DNA of 64,000 bases from Pseudomonadota bacterium (GCA_018261905.1 JAGTRU010000010.1:62001-126000); one strand, 5' to 3'. Positions 32,966 through 44,103 are shown, numbered from the stretch's first letter. Program-made: numbers and translations. Notes: generated by a model not told the origin, from the sequence alone.

Positions 32966-34738
32966 TTAGGGGGCTGCCCGGTTTTGCCCTGCCGCCAGTC
33001 GGCGTAGCCGCGCCGTACCGATCGGTTCTTCGGCGAGCAGCGGGACGACGGCATAACGTGTCGCATGGCGAGTGGCAACGGTGTCGATTTCATGCCACTC
33101 GTTTTTCGCCCGCTGGCGCAGCAACGGCGAATCGACCACGCTGGCCGCCAGGCTGTTGTTGATGACCCAGGCCCAGGGCTCGATGCCGGCCCGGCGCAGA
33201 TCGGCCTGCAAATTGGCGGCTTCGAGCACCGGCGTCGTTTCAGCGAGCGTCACGAGCAGCACCTTGGTTTGCTTGCTGTCCTGCAACTGCATCATCGGCG
33301 TCGTGAAATGCCGGTCCTGGCCGCTCATCTGGCGGGAAATTTCCCGGTGGTAGGCGCCGGTGGCATCGAGCAGGAGGAGCGTGTGGCCGGTCGGCGCCGT
33401 ATCCATGACGACGAATTTCTGGCCGGCTTCGCGGATGATGCGGGAAAAGGCCTGGAAAACGGCGATTTCCTCGGTGCATGGCGAACGCAGGTCCTCTTCG
33501 AGCAGGGCGCGGCCCTGGGCGTCGAGACCAGCGCCCTTGCTGGCCAGCACCTGCTGGCGATAACGCTCTGTCTCGGCCTGCGGGTCGATGCGGCTGACCG
33601 TCAGATGTTCGAGTTCGCCGGCCAGGGTTTCCGTGAGGTGGGCGGCCGGGTCCGAAGTGGTCAGATGCACGGGCAGGCCGCGACTCGCCAGTTCGACGGC
33701 AAGTGCCGCAGCCAGCGTCGTCTTGCCGACGCCGCCCTTGCCCATGAGCATGATCAGGCCGTGACCGTCGCCGGCGATTTCATCGACCAGGGTGGACAGG
33801 CTGGGGGCGCTCAGGACGGCCTGTGTCTCGGTGCTGGCCGGCAACGGCGCATTGGCCGCGCCGAGCAATTGCTTCAGGGCGGGCAGGCCGACCAGGTTGA
33901 AGGACTTGAGTTCGATGCGGTCGGTCGGCAGCGCCTTGAGTACTTCCGGAATATCCGCCAACGCCCTTTGCTCGCGGGCCAGGATGGCGGCTGCCAGCGG
34001 ATCGCTCGCCGCCTCGCCGGCCGGCAGGACGCCGTTGATCACCAGGAATTGCCGGCTCAGGCCGATGGCCGCCAGTTCTTCGTGTGTCCGGGCGACTTCG
34101 CGCAGGGTTGCTTGCTGGGCGCGGGCGACCAAGATCAGCCGGGTGCGCTGCGGGTCGGCCAGTGCGTCGACCGCTGCCTTGTATTGCGTGCGCTGTTTTT
34201 CCAGCCCGGCCAGCGGGCCGAGGCAGGAGGCGTCGCCCTTGCCTTCGTCGAGAAAGCCGCTCCAGGCACCGGGCAGTTGCAGCAGGCGGATGGTGTGGCC
34301 GGTCGGCGCGGTGTCGAAAACGATGTGCGCGAAATCGGCGGTCAGCGCCGAGTCGGTGAGCAGGGCGGTGAATTCGTCGAAAGCGGCGATTTCCGTGGTG
34401 CAGGCCCCCGAGAGTTGTTCCTCGATACTATTGACGACGGCTTCCGGCAGGACGCCGCGCACCGGCCCGACGATGCGGTCGCGGTAAGCCTGGGCGGCGG
34501 CCTGCGGGTCGATTTCCAGGGCCGACAAATTGCTGACGGCGGCGAGCGGGACGATCCGGTTGCCGATGTCTACGCCAAACACCTGGCCGACATTGGAGGC
34601 CGGATCGGTGCTGACCAGCAGCACGCGCCGGCCGGCTTCCGCCAGTTGGATGGCGGTGGCGCAGGCGATCGAGGTCTTGCCGACGCCGCCTTTGCCGGTG
34701 AAGAACAGGAAGCGCGGTGGTTGGTCGAGAAATTTCAT
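32966..34738 (-). CDS. arsA: Arsenical pump-driving ATPase
   Basis: 590 residues with two homologous halves. Each has a deviant Walker [11 protein letters not shown] at about residue 15 and [10 protein letters not shown] at about 333, and a signature [18 protein letters not shown] or [18 protein letters not shown]. Cysteines SGACTTEI and RSPCTEEI are the metalloid ligands. It binds arsenite delivered by ArsD and energises efflux. Its gene lies between arsD and acr3 with gaps of 17 and 34 bases. Confidence 0.96.
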   Translation of the reverse strand: MKFLDQPPRFLFFTGKGGVGKTSIACATAIQLAEAGRRVLLVSTDPASNVGQVFGVDIGNRIVPLAAVSNLSALEIDPQAAAQAYRDRIVGPVRGVLPEAVVNSIEEQLSGACTTEIAAFDEFTALLTDSALTADFAHIVFDTAPTGHTIRLLQLPGAWSGFLDEGKGDASCLGPLAGLEKQRTQYKAAVDALADPQRTRLILVARAQQATLREVARTHEELAAIGLSRQFLVINGVLPAGEAASDPLAAAILAREQRALADIPEVLKALPTDRIELKSFNLVGLPALKQLLGAANAPLPASTETQAVLSAPSLSTLVDEIAGDGHGLIMLMGKGGVGKTTLAAALAVELASRGLPVHLTTSDPAAHLTETLAGELEHLTVSRIDPQAETERYRQQVLASKGAGLDAQGRALLEEDLRSPCTEEIAVFQAFSRIIREAGQKFVVMDTAPTGHTLLLLDATGAYHREISRQMSGQDRHFTTPMMQLQDSKQTKVLLVTLAETTPVLEAANLQADLRRAGIEPWAWVINNSLAASVVDSPLLRQRAKNEWHEIDTVATRHATRYAVVPLLAEEPIGTARLRRLAAGQNRAAP

Positions 34739-34755
34739 GATGCGGTCTTTCCGGC

Positions 34756-35118
34756 TTAGCAGGATTTGCCGCTACAGCCACATTTACCGGCTGGCTGGCT
34801 CGCTTCCTGAGCGGCGCTGATCCCGGCCCAGCGGGCGAGTTCGGCACGCTGCGGATAACGGCCGGTAAGGGCGACATCGCCATCGACCAGAATCACCGGC
34901 AGGCCTTCGGCTCCGGATAGCTCGAGAAATTTCTTCACGGCGGCGTTTTCGGCAAAGGCCATCGGTTGCTGGGCCAGATTGAACCGTTCGATCTGGGCTC
35001 CGTTCTGCTTGGCCCAATCGACATCGGCCGAGAAGCTGACCAGTTGCTGGTCGATATCGACGCCACAAACGCCGGTGCTGCAGCACAGGGCGGGATCGAA
35101 AACCTGAATGTTTGCCAT
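34756..35118 (-). CDS. arsD: Arsenic metallochaperone ArsD
   Basis: 120 residues. The N-terminal FDPALCCSTGVCGVDID holds the Cys pair and third Cys that bind arsenite and hand it to ArsA. The C-terminus CGCSGKSC adds a second cysteine cluster, as in many ArsD proteins. It directly precedes arsA, its partner. ArsD also has weak repressor activity in the family. Confidence 0.95.
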   Translation of the reverse strand: MANIQVFDPALCCSTGVCGVDIDQQLVSFSADVDWAKQNGAQIERFNLAQQPMAFAENAAVKKFLELSGAEGLPVILVDGDVALTGRYPQRAELARWAGISAAQEASQPAGKCGCSGKSC

Positions 35119-35146
35119 GGTGAGTCTCCTGCTGAAAATGGGTTGA

Positions 35147-35626
35147 TTAAGGCTGCAGCGTGCCGATGCGGTCGAGCTCGGCTTGCAGTTGCGGCGGGTT
35201 GTTGATCAGTTCGCTCAGCGGCAGGGCGAGGAAAGCCTCGATACGGCAGCGCAGGATGCGGTAGGCGGTCATGAAGGCAGCATCGATCTCGGCATCCGTA
35301 CCGGTGACATGCGCCGGATCGTCCACGCCCCAGTGGCTGCGAATGACCCGGCCGAGGTAGGCCGGACAGCTTTCGCCGGCCGCGTTGCCACAGACGGTGA
35401 TGACGATATCCGGCGTCAGCGGCAGGTGGTCCCACGACTTGCTGCAATACCCCGTCGCGGCGATGCCTTGGCCGGCGAGCAGGGCCAGGGAGCGCGGATG
35501 GACCTGGCCGGTCGGCTGGCTGCCGGCACTGATCGCCTGCCAGCCGGCCGGCGCCAGATGATTGAAAGTGGCTTCGGCGAGAATCGAACGGCAGGAGTTA
35601 CCGGTGCATAGGAAAAGTAGGTTCAT
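35147..35626 (-). CDS. arsC: Arsenate reductase, low-molecular-weight phosphatase type (copy 2)
   Basis: 159 residues. The phosphatase loop is CTGNSCRS, with an extra Cys in place of the usual Ala; later features are SKSWDHLPLTPDIVITVCGN, AAGESCPAYLG and SHWGVDDPAHVTGTD. The additional cysteines fit a thioredoxin-type redox relay. It lies between the other arsC and arsD, with gaps of about 30 bases on each side. Whether it reduces arsenate or acts on another oxyanion is not certain. Confidence 0.9.
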   Translation of the reverse strand: MNLLFLCTGNSCRSILAEATFNHLAPAGWQAISAGSQPTGQVHPRSLALLAGQGIAATGYCSKSWDHLPLTPDIVITVCGNAAGESCPAYLGRVIRSHWGVDDPAHVTGTDAEIDAAFMTAYRILRCRIEAFLALPLSELINNPPQLQAELDRIGTLQP

Positions 35627-35660
35627 GGTTCAGCGTTATGCGGTGTTTGAGAAAAGCGGC

Positions 35661-36170
35661 TCAGGCGCCCTGGCTTTGCTGCTGGCCGATGCCGTCGATT
35701 TCCTTCTTCAAGGCGATGGCATCGAGCTTGTCGAGCGGCAGGCTGACGAACAGCGAAATGCGCCGGGTGAGCAGACGAAAGGCGCTCGATACGGCATGTT
35801 CCTTGGCGGCGTCGTTGCCTTCAACGGCGGCCGGGTCTTCGATGCCCCAGTGCGCCGTCAGCGGCTGGCCGAGCCAGACCGGGCAGGCTTCGCCGGCGGC
35901 CTTGTCGCAGACGGTAAAGACAAAGTCGAGGTGGGGGGCGGCGGGCAGTGAAAACTCGTCCCAGTTCTTGCTGCGCAACTGGTCGACCGGAATGCGCTGC
36001 TCGCTCAGCAGCTTCAAAACGAAAGGATTGACCGCTCCGGCCGGATGACTACCGGCACTGAAGGCGCGGAATCGGTCCTGGCCGACGTGGTTGAGGATGG
36101 CCTCGGCCAGGATGCTGCGGGCGGAGTTGCCGGTGCAGAGAAAAAGAACGTTGAAGATGCGATCGCTCAT
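35661..36170 (-). CDS. arsC: Arsenate reductase, low-molecular-weight phosphatase type (copy 1)
   Basis: 169 residues. VLFLCTGNSARSILAEAILN is the classic P-loop; SKNWDEFSLPAAPHLDFVFT and CDKAAGEACPVWLGQPLTAH carry the other conserved segments, followed by WGIEDPAAVEG. Start at ATG 36170. It comes 11 bases after arsR, so it is the first enzyme of the operon. The two arsC genes are clearly paralogues but differ a good deal, so they may prefer different reductants. Confidence 0.93.
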   Translation of the reverse strand: MSDRIFNVLFLCTGNSARSILAEAILNHVGQDRFRAFSAGSHPAGAVNPFVLKLLSEQRIPVDQLRSKNWDEFSLPAAPHLDFVFTVCDKAAGEACPVWLGQPLTAHWGIEDPAAVEGNDAAKEHAVSSAFRLLTRRISLFVSLPLDKLDAIALKKEIDGIGQQQSQGA

Positions 36171-36181
36171 CGGGCTTTCCT

Positions 36182-36541
36182 TCAGGTTGGGGGATTCTCG
36201 GTCTTGCCGCGGCGCAGCTCGGTGCTGCTGCAGGCGCCGGTCTTCGGCAGGCAGGCCTGACCGTGGCAGCAATTGCTGGTCAGGAAGGCGATCAATTCGT
36301 CCATCGTGCCGTAATTGGTCGAATAGCGGATAAAGCGGCTTTCCCGCTGGCCGCTGATCAGGCCGACCCGGGTCAGGTGGGCGAGATGGAAGGAAAGGGT
36401 GGCAGCGGCCATCGCCAGTTGTTCGCCGATGGCGCTGACCACCATCCCTTCCGGCCCGGCTTCGACCAGTAGACGGAAAATGGAGAGGCGGGATTCATGG
36501 CCCAGGGCGGCAAGGAGTTCGGCGGCAGTTAATGTTTCCAT
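36182..36541 (-). CDS. arsR: ArsR/SmtB-family repressor
   Basis: 119 residues: winged helix with LLAALGHESRLSIFRLLVEA, GEQLAMAAATLSFHLAHLTR as recognition helix, and RESRFIRYSTNY as wing. The usual ELCVCDL arsenite site is absent; instead there are cysteines at the C-terminus (SNCCHGQACLPKTGACS), as in the ArsR type with C-terminal metalloid binding. First gene of the arsenic operon, with a palindrome immediately upstream. Confidence 0.92.
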   Translation of the reverse strand: METLTAAELLAALGHESRLSIFRLLVEAGPEGMVVSAIGEQLAMAAATLSFHLAHLTRVGLISGQRESRFIRYSTNYGTMDELIAFLTSNCCHGQACLPKTGACSSTELRRGKTENPPT

Positions 36542-36543
36542 AG

Positions 36544-36559
36544 TTCGATAATAGTCGAA
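36544..36559. promoter_or_regulatory. Probable ArsR operator
   Basis: TTCGATAATAGTCGAA, a 5-bp inverted repeat with a 6-base centre, directly before the arsR start codon. Confidence 0.65.
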
Positions 36560-36607
36560 TTATGTTGCAAGGTGATGACGACGGTTGAAATTTATGGCCA
36601 GTGGTAG

Positions 36608-36627
36608 GTTGACGCAGTTAGTGAAAA
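36608..36627 (+). repeat. Left 20-bp terminal inverted repeat of the glycerate island
   Basis: GTTGACGCAGTTAGTGAAAA; its exact reverse complement is at 44104-44123. Subterminal units TTAGTGAAAAAC follow at 36618 and 36638 (20-bp period) with a weaker third at about 36660, a layout like the multiple terminal repeats of IS21-type elements. Confidence 0.8.
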
Positions 36628-36671
36628 ACGTGCCAACTTAGTGAAAAACTGCTGCCGCTGATAATGAAAAC

Positions 36672-36959
36672 TCTGCGTCTCGAAGACAGTCATCTTGTCG
36701 GCCTTAGCGGACGGTGGCCTTCTAAAAGCGAATGGCCGGCTCTTCCCGAGAGCAGTCATCCGGACGTCCGCTTGGCAACTTGGCTGGCGGAAAAGCCCAT
36801 GCCAGCAATTCGGCCAAAGTTTCCCTCAAGTTGACTTGTGACATGCGACAGGTTTGCTTCGCAAAACAGAAGCTCGGACGTGTCTCCGAATGGGCTCAGA
36901 AAGGCGGGGGGATTCTGGCACGCGTGACCTATGTGTGGCAGATGGCTTCGCCCTCTCAT
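36672..36959. other. Gene-free region at the left end of the island
   Basis: No supported gene. A plus-strand frame at 36732-36998 runs through it into the regulator gene but has no ribosome-binding site. The text GTTTGCTTCGCAAAAC (around 36850) is a short palindrome. It probably is the leftover of the element that carried the island. Confidence 0.35.
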
Positions 36960-38123
36960 TTACTTGTCGGGTTTTCTCAATTGCATAGCCACATATAAAA
37001 GGAGGCGATCATCGGTATTGGACAGGTTCAATCCTGTCAGATCGCTGATTTTCTGCAGGCGATAGTCGAGCGTGTTGCGATGGATGTGCATGGCTTTTGC
37101 GGTCAAAGTCGGATGGCTGTTTTGGCTGAACCACGCGACCAGTGTCTTCATGAGCACCCGGCCTTTTGGGTCAGACTCCTCTAGCCTGGCAAGTGGTTGC
37201 CGCAGTTGTTCAGCTTGCCATCCTGACTCAAGGCCGGAAAGCAGAACTGGCAAACTCAAGGTGTAATAAGAAAAAATTTGGGATTCGGGCGACCTTAATT
37301 GGCCGACACGGCAGGTTTGCTTCGCCGACTCGTAGGAGGCTGCGGCTCCCTCAAGCCCTGGCAGTGCAATTCCCATCGACAGGCTGGCCTCTGACTTCAA
37401 GGGGTTTCGTATAGCACCGTTCAACTCCTCCAAACGTTTTCGTGCAGTCGCAGCGCAAAGACTCGGGCTGTCGGATACGTCAAATGCTTCGAACATCGCC
37501 AGTTCTCCCGGCGAGATCACCGCCGTGAGCAGATCTGGCCAGTGCGTAGCCAGTTCGGATTGCACGCGCTGCAATTCCATCATTGCCAACTCCGGTCGAA
37601 GGTTATCTGTCGGCAATTGCAGGACAAAAAAAGCGCCGGGTAGTCGTAAATCCACTTTCAGCCTTGCTGCCCAGGCATTCATGCCAGCATCCGAAATGCC
37701 TGACTTGTTGGCCAGCTGAAAGACGAACTCTTCGCGATAACGCTTCTCGTGCTGGAGCTCGCCAATGAGAAGGGCCTGCTCAAGGATCATCTCGGCGGTG
37801 ACGCGGACCAGTTCGCCGAACTGGCGGACATCTTCAGGGTTACCCGTAATCCCGATGACGCCGCAGATTGTGCCGCGCACGGACAGCGGCAGATTGATCC
37901 CCGCCTTTGCTCCGGGCAGATTGGGTGTTGCCACACTATCAATCTCGACGGAGTCCTGTTTGGCCAGCGCAAGTTGCGCCCCCGGATGCAAGGAGCCAAT
38001 CCGGTCCGGGGTTCCGCTTCCTATGATGATCCCCCGTGCATCCATCACGTTCACGTTGAACGGAATGATTTTCATCGTCCGCTCAACGATTTCCCTGGCT
38101 AGCTCCGATCCAATTGTGGCCAT
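36960..38123 (-). CDS. cdaR: CdaR-family (sugar diacid) transcriptional regulator
   Basis: 387 residues, the size of E. coli CdaR. N-terminal diacid-sensing domain (GSELAREIVERTMKIIPFNV, NVMDARGIIIGSGTPDRIGS, VRGTICGVIGITG), a GGDEF-like central region, and the C-terminal PucR-type helix-turn-helix (HPTLTAKAMHIHRNTLDYRL, QKISDLTGLNL). Start at ATG 38123. Divergent from the transporter-kinase operon it should activate in response to glycerate or related acids. Confidence 0.9.
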   Translation of the reverse strand: MATIGSELAREIVERTMKIIPFNVNVMDARGIIIGSGTPDRIGSLHPGAQLALAKQDSVEIDSVATPNLPGAKAGINLPLSVRGTICGVIGITGNPEDVRQFGELVRVTAEMILEQALLIGELQHEKRYREEFVFQLANKSGISDAGMNAWAARLKVDLRLPGAFFVLQLPTDNLRPELAMMELQRVQSELATHWPDLLTAVISPGELAMFEAFDVSDSPSLCAATARKRLEELNGAIRNPLKSEASLSMGIALPGLEGAAASYESAKQTCRVGQLRSPESQIFSYYTLSLPVLLSGLESGWQAEQLRQPLARLEESDPKGRVLMKTLVAWFSQNSHPTLTAKAMHIHRNTLDYRLQKISDLTGLNLSNTDDRLLLYVAMQLRKPDK

Positions 38124-38303
38124 GCTCTTTCTCGGTGAACTTTGGACCATGCGCCAGCGGTCCGGTTTTGTATAAATGCACAAAATATATATCAATTTGC
38201 GAATTATTTACATGCATCCGCACGATGATTGTCTATTGCCGGCAGCCATACCATCTGCCTGTCGCATCGCAGTGGTTAATCAATTCACTATTAGGAGACA
38301 AAT
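38124..38303. promoter_or_regulatory. Divergent promoter region of the glycerate genes
   Basis: AT-rich region. On the minus strand TTGATA (about 38195) and TACAAA about 17 bases on could form the cdaR promoter. TTTGTATAAATGCACAAA (38166-38183) is an imperfect palindrome and a candidate regulator site. The transporter gene has AGGAGA 9 bases before its ATG. Confidence 0.4.
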
Positions 38304-39635
38304 ATGGCCAATGCACAAAGTGCCACGCTGACTGGAAACATGTCGGCGAACCCTGCCGAACTGGACGGGGCGTATCGCAAAGTAACTCTTCACCTCATAC
38401 CGTTCATTTTCGTTTGCTACCTGTTCAATTATTTGGACCGGGTCAATGTCGGTTTCGCAAAATTGCAGATGCTTGACGCCTTGAAATGGAGCGAAACGGT
38501 ATACGGCCTTGGTGCCGGGATTTTTTTCATCGGTTATGTCCTCAGTGGCATACCGAGCAACCTGCTATTGCACCGCATCGGTGCCCGTAAGGTCATCGGA
38601 ACTCTGATGATTGCCTGGGGAATTGCCTCTGCGTCGCTGATGTTCGTCGAAACCCCGGAAGCCTTTTACACGCTACGCTTCATAACGGGTGTCTTTGAGG
38701 CCGGATTCTTCCCCGGGATCGTGCTTTATTTCACTAATTGGTTTCCGGCCTCGCGACGAGGGCGGATCATGGGGCTTTTCATGTCGGCCATCCCCATTTC
38801 CGGCGTTCTGGGGAGTCCGCTCTCCGGCTGGATGATGCAGTCCTTTGCCGGCCAAGGCGGTCTTGCCGGCTGGCAATGGATGTTCCTTCTCCAAGGCATC
38901 CCCACTGTATTGCTCGGCTTTCTGGTTTACGTTCTGCTTAATGACAGCATCGCCCAGGCCAAATGGCTGAGCGCTGATGAAAAGCAGATGTTAAGCGCTG
39001 AACTGGAAAAAGACGAAAAAATTCGCCGCGAAACCAGTCAGTCAGCCGACACCTTCGCAAGCGTGCTGCGCAATCCGCAAGTATGGCTACTCGGCTTGGT
39101 CTACTTCTGCATTCAGATGGGGGTCTATGCCATCAATTTCTGGCTACCCAGCATCATCAAGTCGCTCGGCTTCCAGAGTCCGCTGACCGTCGGCTGGATC
39201 AGTGCCATTCCCTATCTCTGCGCCAGCATCTTCATGATCTGGATCGGGCGCTCCGGTGACGCCCGCAAGGAACGTCGCTGGCACCTGAGTGGTCCGCTGC
39301 TGATGGGGCTGTGTGGATTGATGATTGCCACCATGGCTGGCGGCAACGCCGTCATCGCTGTCTTTGGTCTGTCGCTGGCAACAATGGGTGTCCTCTCCGG
39401 CCTGCCCATGTTCTGGCCACTGCCGACGGCCTTCCTAGGCAGTGCTGCAGCTGCCGGCGGCCTCGCACTGATCAACTCCCTTGGTCAGATCGCCGGCTTC
39501 ATCAGTCCCTTCATGGTGGGCTGGATCAAGGATGCCACGGGAAGTACCACCGTCGCGCTCTACATCCTCTCTGGCGTGCTGTTCCTTGGTGCCATGCTGG
39601 TCCTGCGCGTACCGGCCAAAATCGTCAATCGCTAA
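38304..39635 (+). CDS. MFS transporter, anion:cation symporter family (glycerate/sugar-acid uptake)
   Basis: 443 residues, twelve membrane segments. LFNYLDRVNVGFAKLQML in helix 1, the loop NLLLHRIGARKVIGTLMIAW, and GVFEAGFFPGIVLYFTNWFP are typical of the ACS branch (GudP, tartrate and phthalate carriers). First gene of the operon; with glycerate kinase next to it, glycerate or a diacid precursor is the natural substrate. Divergent from the CdaR regulator. Confidence 0.88.
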   Translation: MANAQSATLTGNMSANPAELDGAYRKVTLHLIPFIFVCYLFNYLDRVNVGFAKLQMLDALKWSETVYGLGAGIFFIGYVLSGIPSNLLLHRIGARKVIGTLMIAWGIASASLMFVETPEAFYTLRFITGVFEAGFFPGIVLYFTNWFPASRRGRIMGLFMSAIPISGVLGSPLSGWMMQSFAGQGGLAGWQWMFLLQGIPTVLLGFLVYVLLNDSIAQAKWLSADEKQMLSAELEKDEKIRRETSQSADTFASVLRNPQVWLLGLVYFCIQMGVYAINFWLPSIIKSLGFQSPLTVGWISAIPYLCASIFMIWIGRSGDARKERRWHLSGPLLMGLCGLMIATMAGGNAVIAVFGLSLATMGVLSGLPMFWPLPTAFLGSAAAAGGLALINSLGQIAGFISPFMVGWIKDATGSTTVALYILSGVLFLGAMLVLRVPAKIVNR

Positions 39636-39701
39636 CTTGGTGAACTGCAGATTGGGCAAGGTGCCTCGCCCAATCTGCATGACGGAGTTACACCCATTCC
39701 G

Positions 39702-40994
39702 ATGAGTCCAATAATGACTACCCCTATCCAGCCACGCCAATTGCTGCAACAGATGTTCTATTCAGCCATTGAGGCGGCTCAGTCGGCACACTGCATTCCG
39801 CCGTATCTTCCCGAAGTGCCAAAGGGCCGTCTTGTCGTCATCGGTGCCGGCAAAGCCTCGGCAGCGATGGCCCAAGCTGTCGAGGATAACTGGCCAGGCC
39901 AACTCTCTGGCCTTGTCGTCACTCGCTACGGCTATGGCGTTCCCTGCAAGCGCATCGAAATCGTCGAAGCAGCCCACCCGGTGCCTGATGCCGCTGGGCT
40001 CGCCGCCGCAGCTCGCATCCGTGATCTGATTGGCGACCTTGACGCCGACGACACTGTCCTTTGCCTGATCTCCGGCGGTGGTTCGGCGCTACTCGCCTTG
40101 CCGCTCGCTGGCATCACGCTTGAAGACAAGCAGGCGGTCAGTCGAGCCCTGCTGAAGTCCGGGGCGAGCATCAGTGAAATGAATTGCGTACGCCGTCACC
40201 TGTCTGCGATCAAGGGCGGTCGCCTGGCCGCCACCTGCCACCCGGCCAAGGTTGTCACGCTGCTGATTTCCGATGTACCCGGTGACAACCCCTGCGATAT
40301 CGCCTCCGGCCCCACCGTCGGCGACGCAACCACCTGCGCTGATGCGTTAGCCATCGTCCGTCGTTATGGCATCGAGTTGCCGCCGCATGTCCGGGAAGTT
40401 CTCGAAAGTGGCGCTGGAGAATCGATCAAACCGAACGATCCCTTGTTGGCCAGGACTGAAACCCACATGATCGCCACCCCCCAGATGGCGCTCGAAGCAG
40501 CCGCCAAGGTCGCTGCTGCGCATGGCTATACCGCGCACATTCTAGGCGACAGCATCGAGGGCGAAGCGGCCGATGTCGGCAAGGTCATGGCGGGTATGGC
40601 CGTGCAGGTTGCCCGTCACGCGCAACCATTCAAAGCCCCTTGCATCCTGCTCTCCGGTGGGGAGACAACGGTCACTGTCAGTGGCAGTGGGCGCGGCGGG
40701 CGCAATGTCGAGTTTCTTCTTTCCCTCGGCGTAGCCCTTGAAGGCAAGCCCGGCATTCATGCATTGGCCGGTGATACCGATGGTGTCGATGGCCAGGAGG
40801 AAATCGCCGGCGCCTATCTCTCCCCCCACTCGCTACAACGCGCCTGGGACATGGGCATCCGTCCCAAGGACAGTCTCGACAACAACGATGGACATGGCTT
40901 TTTCAGCGCGCTGGGCGATTCGATCATTACTGGCCCGACACTGACCAACGTCAATGATTTCCGCGCCATTCTCATTACCGGCGAGACGGCTTGA
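39702..40994 (+). CDS. Glycerate 2-kinase, MOFRL/GckA (TtuD) family
   Basis: 430 residues. Phosphorylates D-glycerate to 2-phosphoglycerate. Family blocks: VVIGAGKASAAMAQAVED, LISGGGSALLALPLAGITLE, SEMNCVRRHLSAIKGGRLA, LLISDVPGDNPCDIASGPT, LSGGETTVTVSGSGRGGRN, ALAGDTDGVDG. ATG 39714 is a possible alternative start. The product feeds straight into the enolase encoded two genes further on. Confidence 0.93.
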   Translation: MSPIMTTPIQPRQLLQQMFYSAIEAAQSAHCIPPYLPEVPKGRLVVIGAGKASAAMAQAVEDNWPGQLSGLVVTRYGYGVPCKRIEIVEAAHPVPDAAGLAAAARIRDLIGDLDADDTVLCLISGGGSALLALPLAGITLEDKQAVSRALLKSGASISEMNCVRRHLSAIKGGRLAATCHPAKVVTLLISDVPGDNPCDIASGPTVGDATTCADALAIVRRYGIELPPHVREVLESGAGESIKPNDPLLARTETHMIATPQMALEAAAKVAAAHGYTAHILGDSIEGEAADVGKVMAGMAVQVARHAQPFKAPCILLSGGETTVTVSGSGRGGRNVEFLLSLGVALEGKPGIHALAGDTDGVDGQEEIAGAYLSPHSLQRAWDMGIRPKDSLDNNDGHGFFSALGDSIITGPTLTNVNDFRAILITGETA

Positions 40995-41020
40995 GCCGCT
41001 TGCTTGAAAGGACACCGCAC

Positions 41021-42439
41021 ATGCACCGCAACCGTAATGCCAAAATTGTCGCCACACTCGGCCCCGCCAGTGCTGATCGCAACACGATCCAACGACTGTA
41101 TTTGAATGGGGCCGATGTCTTCCGACTTAACTTCAGCCATGGCACCCATGAGGATCACAAAAGAAGCCTGGAAAACATCCGTGATGTGGAGCGTGAAGCC
41201 GGTCGTCCAATTGGCGTCCTTCTTGATCTTCAGGGACCCAAGCTACGTCTCGGCAAATTCGCCAACGGACCCATCTCTTTGGCGGAAGGCGACAAGTTCC
41301 GCCTCGATCTCGACTGCGATAAACCGGGAGACCAAACCCGGGCGCCGATGCCGCACCCGGAAATCTTCAAGGCCCTGAGCGTACAGTCCAGCCTCCTTAT
41401 CGACGATGGTCGCGTCCGTCTCGTCGTCGAAAAATGCGGGCCTGATTTCGCCGAAACCAAGGTTGTTTCCGGCGGAACGCTATCCGACCGCAAGGGCGTC
41501 AATGTCCCCGGATCGCTTATTCCGATGTCGGCAATGACCGACAAGGATAGAGCCGACCTCAATTTTGGCTTAACACTCGGTATCGATTGGGTCGCCCTCT
41601 CCTTCGTTCAACGCGCCGAGGACATACTGGAAATCAAGAAGATCATTGATGGCCGGGCTGGGGTTGTCGCCAAACTTGAAAAGCCGTCGGCGATCGAACG
41701 TCTCGAGGCCATCGTCAATGTCAGCGATGCCATCATGGTCGCTCGTGGCGACCTGGGCGTCGAAATGCCGCCGGAACAAGTGCCGGCGATTCAAAAGCGG
41801 ATCATCCGTGCCTGCAGAAGTGCCGGCAAGCCGGTTATCGTGGCAACCCAGATGCTTGACTCGATGGTCGCTGCGCCAGTACCGACCCGCGCCGAAGCAT
41901 CCGATGTGGCAACGGCAATCTACGATGGCGCCGATGCCGTCATGCTTTCCGCTGAATCTGCCTCCGGAAAGTACCCGGTTGAAGCCGTAAAGATGATGGA
42001 CAGTATCATCGCCAGAACCGAATCCGATCCCTACTATCGGGTAGCCATCGACGCTACGCAGCCCCCGGCGCGGGCCAACAAGGCCGATGCCATTGGCTCA
42101 GCCGTACGCCATGTCGCGGATCTGTTAAGCATCGCTGTCACCGTTGCGTATACCAGTTCTGGCACTTCTGCCCTGAGCATGGCACGTGAACGACCCAAGG
42201 CCCCGATCATCGCCCTGACGCCACGCATGGCCACGGCCCGTCGCCTGTCTCTGGCCTGGGGTTTGCACGCCGTCTTGTGCCATGACGTTGTCGATGTGAC
42301 TGAAATGACCGATCTGGCTTGCGAAACGGCCAGAAAACAGCATTTCGCTTCGCGAGGACAAAGCGTTGTGATCTCGGCTGGCATGCCTTTCGGTACGTCC
42401 GGCACAACCAATTTGCTGCGCATCGCCGAACTTAACTGA
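41021..42439 (+). CDS. pyk: Pyruvate kinase
   Basis: 472 residues. RNAKIVATLGPASADRNTIQ, VFRLNFSHGTHEDHKRSLEN, LLDLQGPKLRLGKF and the catalytic stretch IMVARGDLGVEMPPEQVPAI are all present; IVATQMLDSMVAAPVPTRAE follows. Converts phosphoenolpyruvate and ADP to pyruvate and ATP, repaying the ATP used by glycerate kinase. GAAAGGA precedes the ATG at 41021. Likely a second copy in the genome, dedicated to this pathway. Confidence 0.95.
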   Translation: MHRNRNAKIVATLGPASADRNTIQRLYLNGADVFRLNFSHGTHEDHKRSLENIRDVEREAGRPIGVLLDLQGPKLRLGKFANGPISLAEGDKFRLDLDCDKPGDQTRAPMPHPEIFKALSVQSSLLIDDGRVRLVVEKCGPDFAETKVVSGGTLSDRKGVNVPGSLIPMSAMTDKDRADLNFGLTLGIDWVALSFVQRAEDILEIKKIIDGRAGVVAKLEKPSAIERLEAIVNVSDAIMVARGDLGVEMPPEQVPAIQKRIIRACRSAGKPVIVATQMLDSMVAAPVPTRAEASDVATAIYDGADAVMLSAESASGKYPVEAVKMMDSIIARTESDPYYRVAIDATQPPARANKADAIGSAVRHVADLLSIAVTVAYTSSGTSALSMARERPKAPIIALTPRMATARRLSLAWGLHAVLCHDVVDVTEMTDLACETARKQHFASRGQSVVISAGMPFGTSGTTNLLRIAELN

Positions 42440-43747
<1,308 letters not shown>

Positions 43748-43827
43748 TTTCCTCGAACCCAACATGGTTGAATGAAGCTTAATGGTCTATTGCTGACAAG
43801 TTGTTGTTGCCCCATAAAGAGACGAAT

Positions 43828-43866
43828 GGCCGTTCTGTAATCAGAACCGGCCGGTTTTCATTTTTC
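43828..43866 (+). terminator. Intrinsic terminator of the glycerate operon
   Basis: GGCCGTTCTG (43828-43837) pairs with CAGAACCGGCC (43842-43852, one bulged C), followed by GGTTTTCATTTTT. Confidence 0.8.
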
Positions 43867-44103
43867 GCACACCGTCGGCTATGGCCGACTTGTTGCCTGT
43901 TCCGTTAACTGGGTAATAACACCGACTGACAGAGTGCCGATTGCATTGGCATATGCTGGGTTATGTGATCGATGTCCGGTAGTAAAAATACCATAGACAT
44001 TACTATCCAGGCTGGACCGATGGAAACCATTGCAGCCATTGGCATTGAACACGCTCAGCGTTGACGCTGAGAGTGAAAAATCGCCGTGGAATCAGCGCTT
44101 GTG
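43867..44103. other. Gene-free right end of the island
   Basis: No gene seen. CTCAGCGT/ACGCTGAG (44054-44071) is a palindrome. GTTGACGCTGAGAGTGAAAAA (44060-44080) resembles the terminal repeat in direct orientation, so 44060-44123 looks like a tiny element with facing ends. Confidence 0.45.

Noticed and set aside
36732..36998. Plus-strand frame at the left end of the glycerate island
   Set aside because: No ribosome-binding site or motif, and it runs into the 3' end of the well-supported cdaR gene.
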